A DNA stretch of 64,000 nucleotides from Membranipora membranacea (taxonomy: Eukaryota > Bryozoa > Gymnolaemata > Cheilostomatida > Membraniporidae), in the NCBI GenBank assembly GCA_914767715.1, contig OU612067.1, forward strand, positions 10,974,001-11,038,000. The letters run 5' to 3'. Below the pieces are notes generated by a model, which was not told where the DNA came from, did no database searches, and saw only the letters and a program-made list of their open reading frames with translations. The position numbers and the translations under genes were made by a program. This document shows positions 47,380 to 58,398 of this stretch, piece after piece. Position 1 is the stretch's first letter, and each line of letters opens with the position of its first letter.

Positions 47380-48202
47380 CCCGATCAGATAGAATAATTC
47401 CATTGCTGATAGCATGATCTAGTTGGCTTTTTGTATCAAATGTTATTTTGACAATGAGCGGTGGTTTGTCATCTTTGGACTTTAGTCTGTAGATTGATGA
47501 GGTGTTTGGGTAGGTTTCTTCTATTTTTTGCTGTAGATTTCCATTTGATAAATATATGTTGGTACTCCTTTTAGTACACCGGTATTAAAGTTTGGTTCGA
47601 TAGACGCACAGGCGGACTTCCTCCAAGCAGTTTTCCTTTCCAGTGTTCAACAATTTTTTTTACTAGTGATTGGTCAGCTACCTGGACAATGTAATGTATT
47701 TTGGATCGGGTGATTTTGGTTTGTAGCGATTTATTATTTCAATCATTATAGGCGTTTCTGCTACGGTGGCGATGGCTTAGGTCACTTCATCGTGATTTAC
47801 AGTCGAGAAATATTTCTTGCTGCTGTAGATAATGATGCATTTCTTTGCATCAAACACCGGATCCGTTGATCTTGGGGGTCTTCGGGATTTCCGAGTTGGG
47901 GGTGGTGGTGATGTTTGCTCTTGTTGTGGTGGTTGGTAGGGGCGGTTTTGTTGAGGTTGTTGGTGTTGTTGTTGGTTTCTAGGTTGTTGTTGTGACTGTT
48001 GTTGCTGTTGTCTTGGGGAGGGGGTTGGTGGGGATGATGATGTTACTGCATCTTGCCAGCTTTGGTGGGATATTGGTTTTTGTGACAACTGGTCAACTTT
48101 TGTGTTGAGCCTTGACACTTCCGATTTCAGGGAAGCTAATTGGGCTGACATCGTCTGAACGATATTGAGCATTTGTTTGCATGAACCACACAATGGGGTC
48201 AT
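47380..48202 (-). pseudogene. Second LINE-like ORF1 fragment: coiled coil, Q-rich, degraded tail
   Basis: 48202-47777 encodes CGSCKQM, a heptad stretch (SAQLASLKSEVSRLNTKVD), then a Gln/Pro-rich low-complexity region and RKSRRPPR. Beyond its stop, shifted frames hold LIVKITFDTKSQLDHAISNG, which looks like part of an RNA-binding fold. This arrangement (coiled coil, disordered linker, RNA-binding part) is typical of ORF1 of non-LTR elements. I cannot tell whether it belongs to the LINE downstream or to another. Confidence 0.5.
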
Positions 48203-48394
48203 GCTTGTATCTGCGTCATGAATGACCAGTCTACTGGGTTTGTGTAGTTATCAATGCCTATGCCAATCGACTTCTTTAACGTATCTACACCTGTTGCGGC
48301 GTCCTTCTTGGCAGTGATACTAGTTTTGGTATCAATGCCGGTACTGGCATTTTATTTTCATTGTGCTAATATAAGAGATGTCTCTGGCCAAGTG

Positions 48395-48694
48395 CTAACC
48401 TCTGCGGTAGCCTTTGACATACCTTCGTGGTTTGCGGTTGTTTGGGGGGGATGAGGTGTTAATCCCTGCAGACGATAATGTTGTTGTTTTCTTCTTAGGG
48501 AATAATTGCGGTGAGAAATGTCCTAGTTTTTTCATATAAGCTTTTGCACCTTTTTCAGTCTGATACCCTTTATAGCTGTTGCCACTGTACCCAGTAACCT
48601 GACGTTCTGCCGTTGCCCAGTCTTCAAATATTCCACATTTACGACCTGTGGTTACTGCATAGTAGTTAAAGTTGCGATTAGAGCTCTGGGGCAT
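48395..48694 (-). CDS. ORF with RNase H1-type hybrid-binding domain
   Basis: A 99-codon frame whose first half fits the RNase H1 N-terminal (hybrid-binding) domain: YYAVTTGRKCGIFEDW, then ERQVTG, then SYKGYQTEKGAKAYM. The second half is basic (KKK, RKPRRYVKGYRRG). In RNase H1 this domain binds RNA/DNA hybrids; here no RNase H domain follows. It lies just upstream of, and in the same direction as, the coiled-coil frame at 48202, with about 190 bp between them that is open in another frame. I infer that it was the N-terminus of a retroelement protein, now frameshifted. It may be inactive. Confidence 0.62.
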   Translation of the reverse strand: MPQSSNRNFNYYAVTTGRKCGIFEDWATAERQVTGYSGNSYKGYQTEKGAKAYMKKLGHFSPQLFPKKKTTTLSSAGINTSSPPNNRKPRRYVKGYRRG

Positions 48695-51433
48695 GAGTTA
48701 AGCGTATTTAATCACTGAAAATCTGGAAGATTAGAAGCAAGAAATTAAATAAGTGGCCATTACGCTAAGCGACCTTGACCTTGAATTGTTTCAATAGCAA
48801 ACTCTCTTCCGCCATTTTGTTTACCAAAGTTGATTGCCTAAGTGATTAGTAACTCTGAAAATTAATAAATTAATAGAAAACGTATAAAACTATTTACTTT
48901 AAGAATTGAAGCAGTTATCTGACTGCCGTGTGGTGCAGAACCAGAGATTAAAAGATTTCTTGTGTATGTGCCTACTTGTGAATGCAAATTGCAAGTTGAT
49001 TCAAATTCGTAGTTCCAGGTTTGAACACTACTTTAAGATTGTTTGAGCGGCTATAAACAATGAGCAGCATATTCATGCGATCAACTGAATTGTTCACTAG
49101 CCTAAGATTTATCAATCAACAATGCTACTGGTGTACACTACACTACACTATGCTAGGAAAGCCAAGCAGGCAAAAGTTGATTTGCATATCATAACATAAT
49201 ATGAGGAAGGTTGTGTCTGAAACTAGCAATGTAAATCTTGGTGGTGAGGATTTGGGTTTATTGCGTGGATCCGATTGAGAACTGAGGATAACAAGAGATT
49301 TTGGTGTTCGTGAAGTTGAACTGACTTCATTCCACTCAATGATACAAGGAGTAAGGACATGTTTTTTGACTACAAGGACATTTCCATTGTTAGAGCTATT
49401 TTTGGGCGAAATTAAGACCAATGTTTACCAATTTTATCCTTGTTATTTATATGCTAATATCCTTGTATTCCAAACTAATTCCTGATACCTGATGCTTGAA
49501 GCTCTCAGAATACTGTGTTGCTCAGAAAGGTTTGCAAGGCGATAAGCCAGGAAATACAAGATAATGCTGAGAAACAACAGTCCCAAATACAGCCAAAAAC
49601 ATCCTTAAAACCAGATACGTCCTTGTAGACAAGGCACATGTTCCTACTGCGATATTACATCTCTGATACGTTTCATCTTTTACTCTCCCTTACCAAGTAA
49701 AAAAAAAGTACATACATACAGTCTAGATTAAACTGGATAGGAAAGAAGTACCCTAACAGTTTTGGTGAAAAGTTCACCAATGGGCTAAGATTTAGAGTAG
49801 TTCAGTTGTAATTTACCATCCATATGTGGACTGTAGCCACAGGCCCACTTCTTCTAGGGTGGCCAACCCTGACCAGCAATATCAGATCCTCGATCTTCTT
49901 AATACTTCGATTCCTCAGACCTGAGCAGAGCATGCCATGTATTCATATGCAATACTAGCATGTAAAAACTGAGGTGAAAATAGGATGGGGGCATAATATT
50001 CAACCTCAGACAACGTCAATATATTTTAGGTTCGGCCTACATATATGAAAGGTAAGCGTTGAAGCAACACCAAACCATGGCCTCAATGATCCATTTCATG
50101 TGATCTACTGAGCCTAAAAGAGGTTGAGCAGGCATTAAGGAACTTGGGAGAATTTTTACGCAAACAAGTCATATAGGCTTTAATTTATTAGTGAACATAT
50201 TCAAATCAGGTAGGATCGCTCGACATGTGGAATTAATGCCGCTGTATAACAAGAGCACAGATAAATGCTCAGAGCCATCTAATGATGTAATGGTAAAATA
50301 TACTGCCAAACCTCTGATCATATTTAGCCACAATGACATTGATATTACACTATTACGATGTTTATTTCTGAATGTTAGATCCAATTGTGTTTGGTACTAT
50401 ATGTGTATCTGCCAAGTATTCTAGTAATTCACCTCGAGTCACACCTTATTCCTTGTGACGGTACACAAGCTACCCGAATGAACTCATGCCCTTACATCGG
50501 AGATACACTCATAAGGGTTCATCATGTGATTAGTGTGCTATTTAACTTCTTGCATGTATTGTATTTTTTTCATCAAAAGTATGTACTGTGGTCATACAAA
50601 ACCTTTATGCAGCATAGAATTAATTATAATGCTGTAACAAACGCAATCTCTATAATGCCCTAGGCTGTCCTCTGCACAACAAACTCAAACTTTGTTACAA
50701 AATTGTTTCAACGTTTAATTTTGCATAGTGTTAAATAATACTTCTTAATGTATCTGTATGTAATCTTTGCGGGTATCGCCTTCTTAGTTATGTCTGTCTC
50801 AGTAGTTATATGCTGGCTGTTATTAGATTTCCGAGCTGTGATCTAGATCAGCATCACGGTTACCACGACTGCAACAAATAAAGACACATTGGCAATGATT
50901 TTCTGCTGGTCACTGCACACATTATGTTAAACATCACAACTAACCTGACAAGAACCCTTTCTGACCAAGCATTGCCTTTGATTGGTGTTTTGGAAACAAA
51001 GCTATAAAGCGATTGATTGATTCTATTACTATCACTAACTATAAAAGTTTTGAGAATAATGTTGCTGGTACACTCAGCTTGTAAAAGATAGGGATGTTGC
51101 TTTGGATGCAAAAATAAGTTTAACAAATAGTATTATTATTGACATACACATGTGTCTCAAGATCTCCACCACCATTTTTTTCCCAGCTATACAATAATAT
51201 AAATTCCACTTTTTTCTCAAAATTAATAATCCACCTACCAGTTAGGTAGAACCATGCTGTGTTATCAGTTAATAATCAGACTAACATGCTCTTTCTTTTT
51301 TGACATTTAGATTGTTATAATAATAATAATAATAATAATAGTTGACGTTGATATCGAGACGACACTATTTAAATGTGTATATCTGATCTTTAGAATCAAT
51401 TAAGTATGAGTACATATACACTTTATCTTATTA
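48695..51433. other. Intergenic, nothing recognised
   Basis: No protein or RNA gene is supported. A diverged member of the 51434 repeat lies at about 50407-50540. Confidence 0.4.
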
Positions 51434-51555
51434 ATGAAATTGGTAACGGGGCGTCACATCGAATTCCCTCTCATGGCACTCATTCTAAGTGAATTGATTC
51501 TCTCTCTATCGATCAGAGATAAACATGCAATAGTATATCGCAACATGAGTGTGCA
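51434..51555 (+). repeat. Short dispersed repeat, copy 1 (about 122 bp)
   Basis: Shares ATTAAT.AAATTG, CGTCACA.C.AATTCC, CTATCGATCAGAGATA and ACATGCAATAGTATATC with 52465-52585, and more weakly with 50407-50540. Confidence 0.65.
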
Positions 51556-51561
51556 CCTCAC

Positions 51562-51741
51562 CTGCATAAAGCAGTGGTAATGCTGCTGCTGCCTGGTTCC
51601 CATAGTTACAGTTATCACCGATACATTGGCTTCTTCACACTGCAGTATAGTTTGTCCCCTCCATATTCGAGAAGCTGTTGGAACTTGTCGAGCACAACTC
51701 ATCATTATGTTCACTGAACTTGCCACAAGCTCTCTTGGTAA
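51562..51741 (-). other. Candidate internal exon, 60 codons
   Basis: Bounded by an acceptor (TTTTTTAG) and a donor (GTGAGG). Exactly 60 codons are open in phase 0, starting LPRELVASS and ending YHCFMQ. No family is recognised and no neighbouring exon joins in frame, so it may be chance or part of a gene mostly outside what I can assemble. Confidence 0.25.
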
Positions 51742-52464
51742 CTAAAAAAGACAAATTGTAGTTATCGTAGACAGTGGAGGTAGAAGCAATACAGCTGTAT
51801 CATTGAATCCCATGCCTTGGATAGCCCTGTTTGTCAAATCGGGGTATAACAATAATTCCCAGTCCCAATTAGCCTTCTGGGACTGTCCAAATCATTGATC
51901 CTGTAAGGCCATGATTTTCAGTGTCTACCTTCCTATACCAGTCAATTTTGCAGGCTTTACGCTAAAATTTAGTGGGGACAGCAAATCAGGCAATGATGAA
52001 CTGATCAGAGACATGCAGAGGTCATAGATTTTCCACTGAGAAGCAGATATCAACATGCACACTGCTTGCAGATCGACTCTGTGATACGATACGAGTAACT
52101 TTCAGTTTGAGAACTCAAGACCTTTGAATTAGTTCAGTTGCTACACACAGGAAAATATATTCGTTAATTTGATCGATTTCGAACTGTAAGCAGTCGTTAA
52201 ATAGGGGAACTAAGAAGTCGTCAAGATATGATCAAGTCAGGGTCATATACTGATTAAGAGGATCTAGTATTTGTATCAATTTAGATAACGAATGGTTTGC
52301 AGGCCTAGCAGGCCTATTCATTCAAATAATGCTAATGCTATGATATCGTTAAATAGTTAGTACAGTAACGAGTGAGGCTTTAAAGATGATCATACTGATC
52401 TTGGTAGCGTTTGCCAATTTATGATGATTCAAATTTATTGTTCTCTATGTACCCAGCACTTATT

Positions 52465-52585
52465 AATAAAATTGAACACGGGTCGTCACACCAAATTCCT
52501 TGTGATGGTACTACTACTAAGTGAATTTGCCCTCTATCGATCAGAGATATACATGCAATAGTATATCACGTGATCAGCATGCTCA
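52465..52585 (+). repeat. Short dispersed repeat, copy 2
   Basis: Same order and orientation as 51434-51555, about 75% alike by eye. Confidence 0.6.
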
Positions 52586-52960
52586 ATGAGTCTAGCGCAC
52601 CAAATGTAGTAACTACGGTCATAACACACACTCATACATATTGATTACTTAAAACCAAACAGAAGCTTTAAAATGGTTAGGTCCAGTGAAATTTTAGAGA
52701 CAAGAAAAGCACCCATTTTTTTTTGGTTGCATATAGTGCCACTGCTTTTAGACGCTCAATTATTAGGACTTGCCACATATCATCTTTCACTATAAAAAGC
52801 TTAGATCCTTTTAGGATCGGTGTGGATTAGTGAGAAGATACTGACATCAAGTTCAACAGCAACCAGGATCTTTTAAACAGACAACATGAGATCTAAAGCT
52901 CTTGAATATCATTCAGGCTGAACAATTGTGTAGGCCTACATAGTTAACATAAATGCTAAC

Positions 52961-53053
52961 CTTTTCCTGTCATCTGATTCATCAGCTGAGTTATCTGATC
53001 TTGTCTTCCTTGGCAGTGTGCTTCCCTTCCAAGCGTTCTGATTCCAGCCAAAA
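52961..53053 (-). other. Candidate exon
   Basis: Between an acceptor (TTTTTTTGCAG) and a donor (GTTAGC). Two frames are open; neither joins the candidate at 51562 without a stop. Unrecognised. Confidence 0.2.
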
Positions 53054-53397
53054 CTGCAAAAAAAGGGGGAACTCTAGTTTCATAATACATATTGTCTTAT
53101 AGGCATAAAACTGAGTTGATAAAGTCACATTACATATAAGCCAATCATTTCCGGTCATCCATAATGCAGAAAATTTACATTACAAAAATTGCCACGCTAA
53201 GGAGATGACACTCACAACAGTTTTTTGTAGTCAACGCTATGAAGGAAGCTGGTCTCATTGTTTGAAATAGAACTAAGAATGAGATATTTTCTATCCATGT
53301 AAAGAATAATACTTTAGAAAAGGCAGAAAATTTAGCACCAAAGGAGATGAGTTTATAACGGAACTCCCTTTCGCCAAATACACAGCCCAATAAATTA

Positions 53398-54187
53398 TCA
53401 GTTATGTTCAATATAACTTAAGTAGGCATCTGATTTCCACCTGCCGTGCACCTGTATCTGAGCTGCGGCCCATCCTCTCTTTCTACCCCAAGTAGCCCCT
53501 CCATGACGGAAACAGTGCGGTGTGAGTTTTGACTTTATCCCCGCTCTACCAGCTACATACTGTAATATTTTCCCAAACTCCTGGGCGGAAACATCAAAGA
53601 GTGGTGACTCAGGGAGTTTATGCCCAAGCAAATCCAGGTATTGCTGTAGCAACAGCACTGGTTTCAAGGGTTCGCCGGAGTTGTCAACAAGTTTGACTCT
53701 AGCCTCTGTCTTAGAGTGTTTGAACGACCTCAGAGTTAAATTACAGGAGGTTTTATCCTTTGACCAATGCACATCTCCGAACAGAAGGGCATGGGAGCTA
53801 GCAGTGGTGCAAAACTCTGATTGTCGAAGAAACCCGTAAAAGGCTACTGCCATCATGCAGCGAAACTGGCATGCAACTCTAGGAGCAAGTATTTCAGCTG
53901 CCCTGTCAAGTCTGAGCAGATGAAGACACTGCAGTTTTCGTGCCTGCTGTAGACTCATTCCTAAACCCTTTCAGCAGCATCTTGAGTCTTTCTGAGTCCA
54001 GGGATACTTTTAGGTCTAACTTGCGAAAAGAATGGCGTAGGGCGGAGATGTGAGTCAGTACTGTACTGTAAGCAAGGCCCTCTTTCTTCAGATGTGCAAT
54101 CCACAACTGTTAAAATATTTTTCATAAATCTTTGCAGACGCCGGGCATACTGATGTCTGTCCACTTCTTCTTCAAGTTCTACAAAAA
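53398..54187 (-). pseudogene. Tyrosine recombinase of a DIRS/Ngaro-like retroelement
   Basis: The exon begins after TTTTTGTAG at about 54188 (LEEEVDRHQYARRLQRF), continues in shifted frames as WIAHLKKEGLAYSTVLTHIS and then 53958-53398. The catalytic part is whole: GFLRQSEF (first Arg), HCFRHGG (HxxR), HGRW and YLSYIEH (Tyr nucleophile). Tyrosine recombinases take the place of an integrase in DIRS-order elements and insert circular DNA without a target duplication. Two frameshifts (near 54110 and 53960) break the N-terminal arm-binding part, although the first might be an unrecognised splice. Last gene of the element on this strand. Confidence 0.82.
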
Positions 54188-54294
54188 GAAGAGGAAAGAG
54201 TTGAATGTATCATTAAAAGTACCTAATTATTAAAAGGTCAAGAAGAAACTAATTTAACTCTCGCCACGGGTGAAGAAATGCCCTGCTGACAAGG

Positions 54295-54309
54295 GACGAC
54301 TAATACGTC
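54295..54309. promoter_or_regulatory. 15-bp palindrome, constant loop, after RT-RNase H
   Basis: GACG-ACTAATA-CGTC on the plus strand, starting 17 nt beyond the RT-RNase H stop. Same loop as at 56028 and 57299, but a different, still complementary stem. Confidence 0.6.
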
Positions 54310-54326
54310 ATTGCGATAGCTGTTTG

Positions 54327-55930
54327 TTAGATCCATGTAATGAAACCCGAGTTGATTGGGTCGAGATGGTGGGGGATGGCTATTGGATCTGATCTCATAG
54401 CAGGAAATGTAAGCCGAAATTTCTCTATTTTGCCTCTTGATAGGAGATCTGGACCGATATTATCCACACCTTTCACATGGAATGCGGAGATGTGAAAATT
54501 CCTGTTCAGGCAGAGCTTTGCAATGTGGCGAAGCATCCTACGTAGAGCAGGTTCCTTACTGTATAGCTTGTTGATAACGGCGACCAGGGCCATGTTGTCG
54601 GTGAACACTCGAATGGAACAGTTGGCCACACACTCCTGAAGCATCAGGAGAGCAATCACGATGGGGAACAGTTCCAGCACTGCTATATTAGGCACTGCAA
54701 CCTGAGGCCAGGATCCGTACAACCACTGGTCTCCCCAGACGCCTCCAAAACCCACAGAAGTTGATGCATCTGTGATTAACGGTGGGAATGAAGTAAAATC
54801 CGCCAGGACAATGTCGTATGGTTTTTCAGGAGGGGCCTCAAGTAAAGCACACCACACCCTTAGATCCTCTTTCACCTCTTCACTCACTCATCTTCTCTTG
54901 TTCTTACTCTGAGACAAAACACCTGCTAATCCACCATACACACTACTAAGGTAAGTGTGTCCTGCTCGCACCACTTGTGCCAAGTAATTCAGGGAGCCTG
55001 CTATCGACTGCCACAACTTAACTCGGGGAGCCAGCAACCGCAAAAATGAGGTGAGCTTCTCTTGGACTTTGACCCTCTTCTCAGCTGGTATAAAGAGTGT
55101 CCTTCTTTGTGAGTCTATCCCTAGACCTAAGAAAACTAGCCGTTGAGTTGCTCGGACTGTTTTATGAGCAGCTATGGGGATTCCTACTCGAAGACAAAGG
55201 CCCTCGAAAGCACTAAGGGCTGCATCACAAGCCTCCCTTGAACTCGCCATAAACAGAAAGTCATCTAGATAGTTGAACACATCAGCATCTTCCCTGTAAA
55301 CATTGTGGAACATTGACTTTATGCCATCACTAATCCTCTGGAAAATGTTACAAGATGATGAAGCGCCCATTGGAAGCATCCTGTCGATGTAAAACTCTCC
55401 CTGAACACCAATTCCTAGGTATTTCCAGTCCTGGGTCCGAATAGGGACTATTCTATAGGCATCCGCTAAATCCACTTTGGCTAGCCACACGTTACCAAGA
55501 GGCTGTCTAGTTACCATGCTCTTTGCAACACCCTCAACTGAACAATAATGGACTGATTTATTCTCCTTTTTGATGAAGTCATTCACAGAGTTACCTTGTG
55601 GGGATGAAAGATTGAAAATCAATCGGTGCTTTTTCCCACATGGTTTTGGTATCACATAAAGGAGAGATATTATCATATCATGAAGCGGAGGGATTGCGAA
55701 AGGCCCTATAATTCTATTGTGTTTTTGTTCTTCTTTCAGCTTAGCCAATAGTGCAGTATTTGCTGGTCTGAGCCTCACTTCTGTTTTTGATATTGAGCAG
55801 CTCTCTTGAACGCCTAGTGAAAACCCGTTCGAGAACCCTTCTACCATAAATTCTTTGTCCACACAACCCTCTAGCTCAATTGCCGGTTAGGATGGGCTGA
55901 CTGGAGTTTGTACTTTTTACCAAAATCTGA
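54327..55930 (-). pseudogene. Reverse transcriptase-RNase H of a DIRS/Ngaro-like retroelement
   Basis: 55862-54888 is a reverse transcriptase: FMVEGFSNGFSLG, HRLIFNLSSPQGNSVND, KVDLADAYRIVPI, LPMGASSS, YLDDFLFM (catalytic). An in-frame TGA at 54890-54888 interrupts it, and the same frame goes on to 54327 with an RNase H domain: ITDASTSVGFGGVWG, LELFPIVIALLM, VFTDNMALVAVIN, HVKGVDNIGPDLLSRG. Upstream of 55862 the frame is shifted (FGKKYKLQSAHPNR, near 55890), directly after an acceptor-like TTAATTTTCAG. RT type and gene order place it with YR retroelements. Inactive as it stands. Confidence 0.87.
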
Positions 55931-56027
55931 AAATTAAAGTTAACATTATGCAACTTGCTAGACACAATTATTTCTGTGCCAATCATAAATGTGACCAACC
56001 CCCCCCCCATCCCCCAATCATGAGGAG

Positions 56028-56042
56028 GCCGACTAATACGGC
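56028..56042. promoter_or_regulatory. 15-bp palindrome, constant loop, after Gag
   Basis: GCCG-ACTAATA-CGGC, starting 23 nt beyond the Gag stop on the minus strand. Compare 54295 and 57299. Confidence 0.6.
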
Positions 56043-56065
56043 ATTATTGACATCACCATGCACAG

Positions 56066-56892
56066 TTATGAATCCTTTTGTTTAGAGCATCTGTAGTCTG
56101 GGTGTTGGGCGCTATAGCACAACTTGCATTTATGGGCAAAGCGGCAGCTCAGTCCAAACTTACACCCCTCGTGTGAGTTAAACTTGTGACAAAGCTTCCT
56201 TTTATGGGAAAGCTTGGCCCCCGATCTATCCTGGTCGTTGGTCTTTTTGGTGTCTTTCTTTACTGGCTGCTGGATGTTGTTTGCCAGCTCTGTAAGGTAC
56301 TCCCCCCAGACTATATCTACATGTTGGGCTTTCAGTTTCCTAAACTGGAAGTCGTACTCGACTGCCTTTTTTTCTGCCGAGGGCATTCTTTTTACAATTT
56401 GAAGATGGCGTAGCATGCCTTGAGCCTCGCCAGGAAAGAATTCCAGAGTTAAGCTCATATATATGATGTATGCATCTAACCATTTGTAAAAGACCAGATT
56501 CTCATTGTCTCCCACCTCCTCGAAGTAGCCGTCACTTAGGGTGAATTTCTTCCTTGGTTTTTGCCCACGAGGATGAGGAAGAAGGCTTTTAAAGTCCACA
56601 AACTTACCCAGTCGGACCTTTTCTCTGACTTTATCATCGTCCGATGTTGTGGGGACGATGGGCATGGAGCCCAGAGGCCTGACCTCTTGTTGCTCGCCTG
56701 CACCTGCACCTGCACCGGAACCACGTCCTCCACTTCTGAATCCCCAAAGCAGCTCGAGTTGATCTCCGAGGTTGTAACCCTGGAAGTAGAAGGTACAGGA
56801 CCTTCAGGCTCAGAAGGCTTTCTCTTGGAAGTGCCGCGAACCGGGGCCTTCCCCTTCCTGTAAGAATCCGACGTTGCCTTACGAGTTGTCTC
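56066..56892 (-). pseudogene. Gag-like protein of the YR retroelement, frameshifted
   Basis: The exon starts at 56892 after a GATTTACAG acceptor (ETTRKATSDSYRKG..., basic and Ser/Pro-rich). The main frame runs to the stop at 56066 (from PIVPTTSDDD on) and ends in zinc fingers: CHKFNSHEGCKFGLSCRFAH (CCCH) and CKLC...HPDYRC. The central part (GKFVDFKSLLP, FYKWLDAYIIYM, ELANNIQQP) looks like a capsid-type region. The two parts are in different frames; the shift falls near a GTGCAG triplicate at about 56697-56715. Zinc-finger Gag upstream of RT is usual in DIRS/Ngaro elements. Confidence 0.7.
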
Positions 56893-57298
56893 CTGTAAAT
56901 CATAGTAAGAATGAAAACTGCCCTACTCCTTTTACAGCAAATGGCGGGATATCCTTTTATTGTTACATACACAATACTTTGAAATAACAGGGCACTTCCT
57001 TTCCATAAATTAATGACGACCAGAAATATTAAATTTTTTGAATGTTGCGAACTAAGCATGAGCTAATGCCGACAATTTGAACATTAGGCAACGGTCATCT
57101 TGTGGCACGGCTATTGATAACACATCACCTTTACTACGCTGTGTATTTCACCACTGTTTGGAATATCATAACAACACTTCATTTGCGACAATTCATGTAC
57201 ATTTATTTCAAATAAACTTTTTGTCTTGAGAATTGTTTTATTGGTATTTAACAAGGACAAAATAACTATACAGCAAATAAAATGATGGTTGAGTGAGG

Positions 57299-57313
57299 TC
57301 CGACTAATACGGA
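57299..57313. promoter_or_regulatory. 15-bp palindrome, constant loop, after SGNH hydrolase
   Basis: TCCG-ACTAATA-CGGA, starting 17 nt beyond the hydrolase stop on the minus strand. Compare 54295 and 56028. Confidence 0.6.
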
Positions 57314-57330
57314 ATTTAGATCTGCTGGTA

Positions 57331-57850
57331 TCACCAGAGGTTGTGGTGGGCTGCCCATACAATGATGGCCTGGAGATATCGAATGGCTTTTCGGTAACCG
57401 TGGTCAGTTAGGTGGGTGCCGTCTCTGTTTCTCCACGGTTGCCTTCTATCCCAGAGCCAAAAGGTTACCGCCTCATCCCCCAAGTGTCTCTGCTCCATTA
57501 TTGATGCACACACTCTGGCTCTCAGATTGTACTGAGGGTTGGACCTTGGCCACTGAGAAGTTATGACGACAGTCTGGGCCCTGTACTGGTCCACCATCGC
57601 CCGTCCTAGATGACCAATCCTGTCAGCCAGTTGAGTTGCAGACATGCCACTGTCGAGATCATTGCCTCCAAGCATCAAGATGACCACATCCACATCTGTT
57701 GCCGAGTGGGCATTCCTCTCACCCCATCTTATGCCGGCCCCTTCTCTCCGCAAATCTAAGCGAAACCCCACTCAGGTGGTGTAAGAGCTCTTGCTGGTAT
57801 CTAACCAGTCTTGACACATGGGAATCCCCCATTATGAGTACAGAACAATT
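57331..57850 (-). pseudogene. SGNH hydrolase ORF of the YR retroelement
   Basis: The exon starts at 57850 after CTATTTCCAG. Block I is LIMGDSHVSRL (catalytic Ser); then, one frame over, VVILMLGGNDLDSG (block III, GxND) and NRDGTHLTDHGYRKAIRYL (block V, DxxH). The three blocks and their order identify an SGNH/GDSL-type esterase-like fold, short at about 170 residues. A one-base shift near 57745 splits block I from the rest. SGNH ORFs have been reported in some Ngaro-type elements and in LINE ORF1; their role there is unknown. It lies upstream of Gag on the same strand. Confidence 0.75.
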
Positions 57851-58398
57851 CTGGAAATAGAAAGCACAATTGTAAGCAAACAAGCACCACCATTCTTTAG
57901 ATGTTAATTTTTGCACCTACCCAGCTGTTATATATATAGCGTTAATATAAAGCGAGAAAAGCGATGAATCCATAAGTGCATGAGCGAGAATGAAAGCATT
58001 CACTTATGCGTTAAATTATGAAATTATTACATTATTTAAAGCGTATATTACAAAACTACCCTGATTTCCCTCCCCTCAGCCAGATAATCCAAAAAACCTA
58101 ACTCTGGTTCCCCAGCAGGATGAAGTGGGGCGTTTATAGTAAGCCGATTATACCACAGGTAATGGTCACCTCAAAGCCGTTGCTCAACTCTTAAAGAAGT
58201 GCTTCCCTGTGTTGTATAACTCCAGAGCCCTTTGGGGTTGCGTATATATTATGCAGATGGCTTGATAAACAAAACTCCAAAACTTAGCCCACATCCAATT
58301 GTTTAACATGCAAAGCCAAACTAGCAACAACAAAAAAACCAGTTGATTTTTACCTTTAGGACTTCTGGCTGTAGCAACGATTATATGTCCGCATGGAC

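Noticed and set aside
53340-53400. A fourth member of the ACTAATA palindrome set after the recombinase stop
   Set aside because: There is a weak GAGTTCCGTTATAAACTC inverted repeat there, but loop and stem do not fit the other three.
53522-53839. A 105-codon plus-strand frame
   Set aside because: It lies entirely opposite the tyrosine recombinase frame.
56561-56863. A 100-codon plus-strand frame in the Gag region
   Set aside because: It is the shadow of Gag on the other strand; Cys/Thr runs come from the CTGCAC triplicate.
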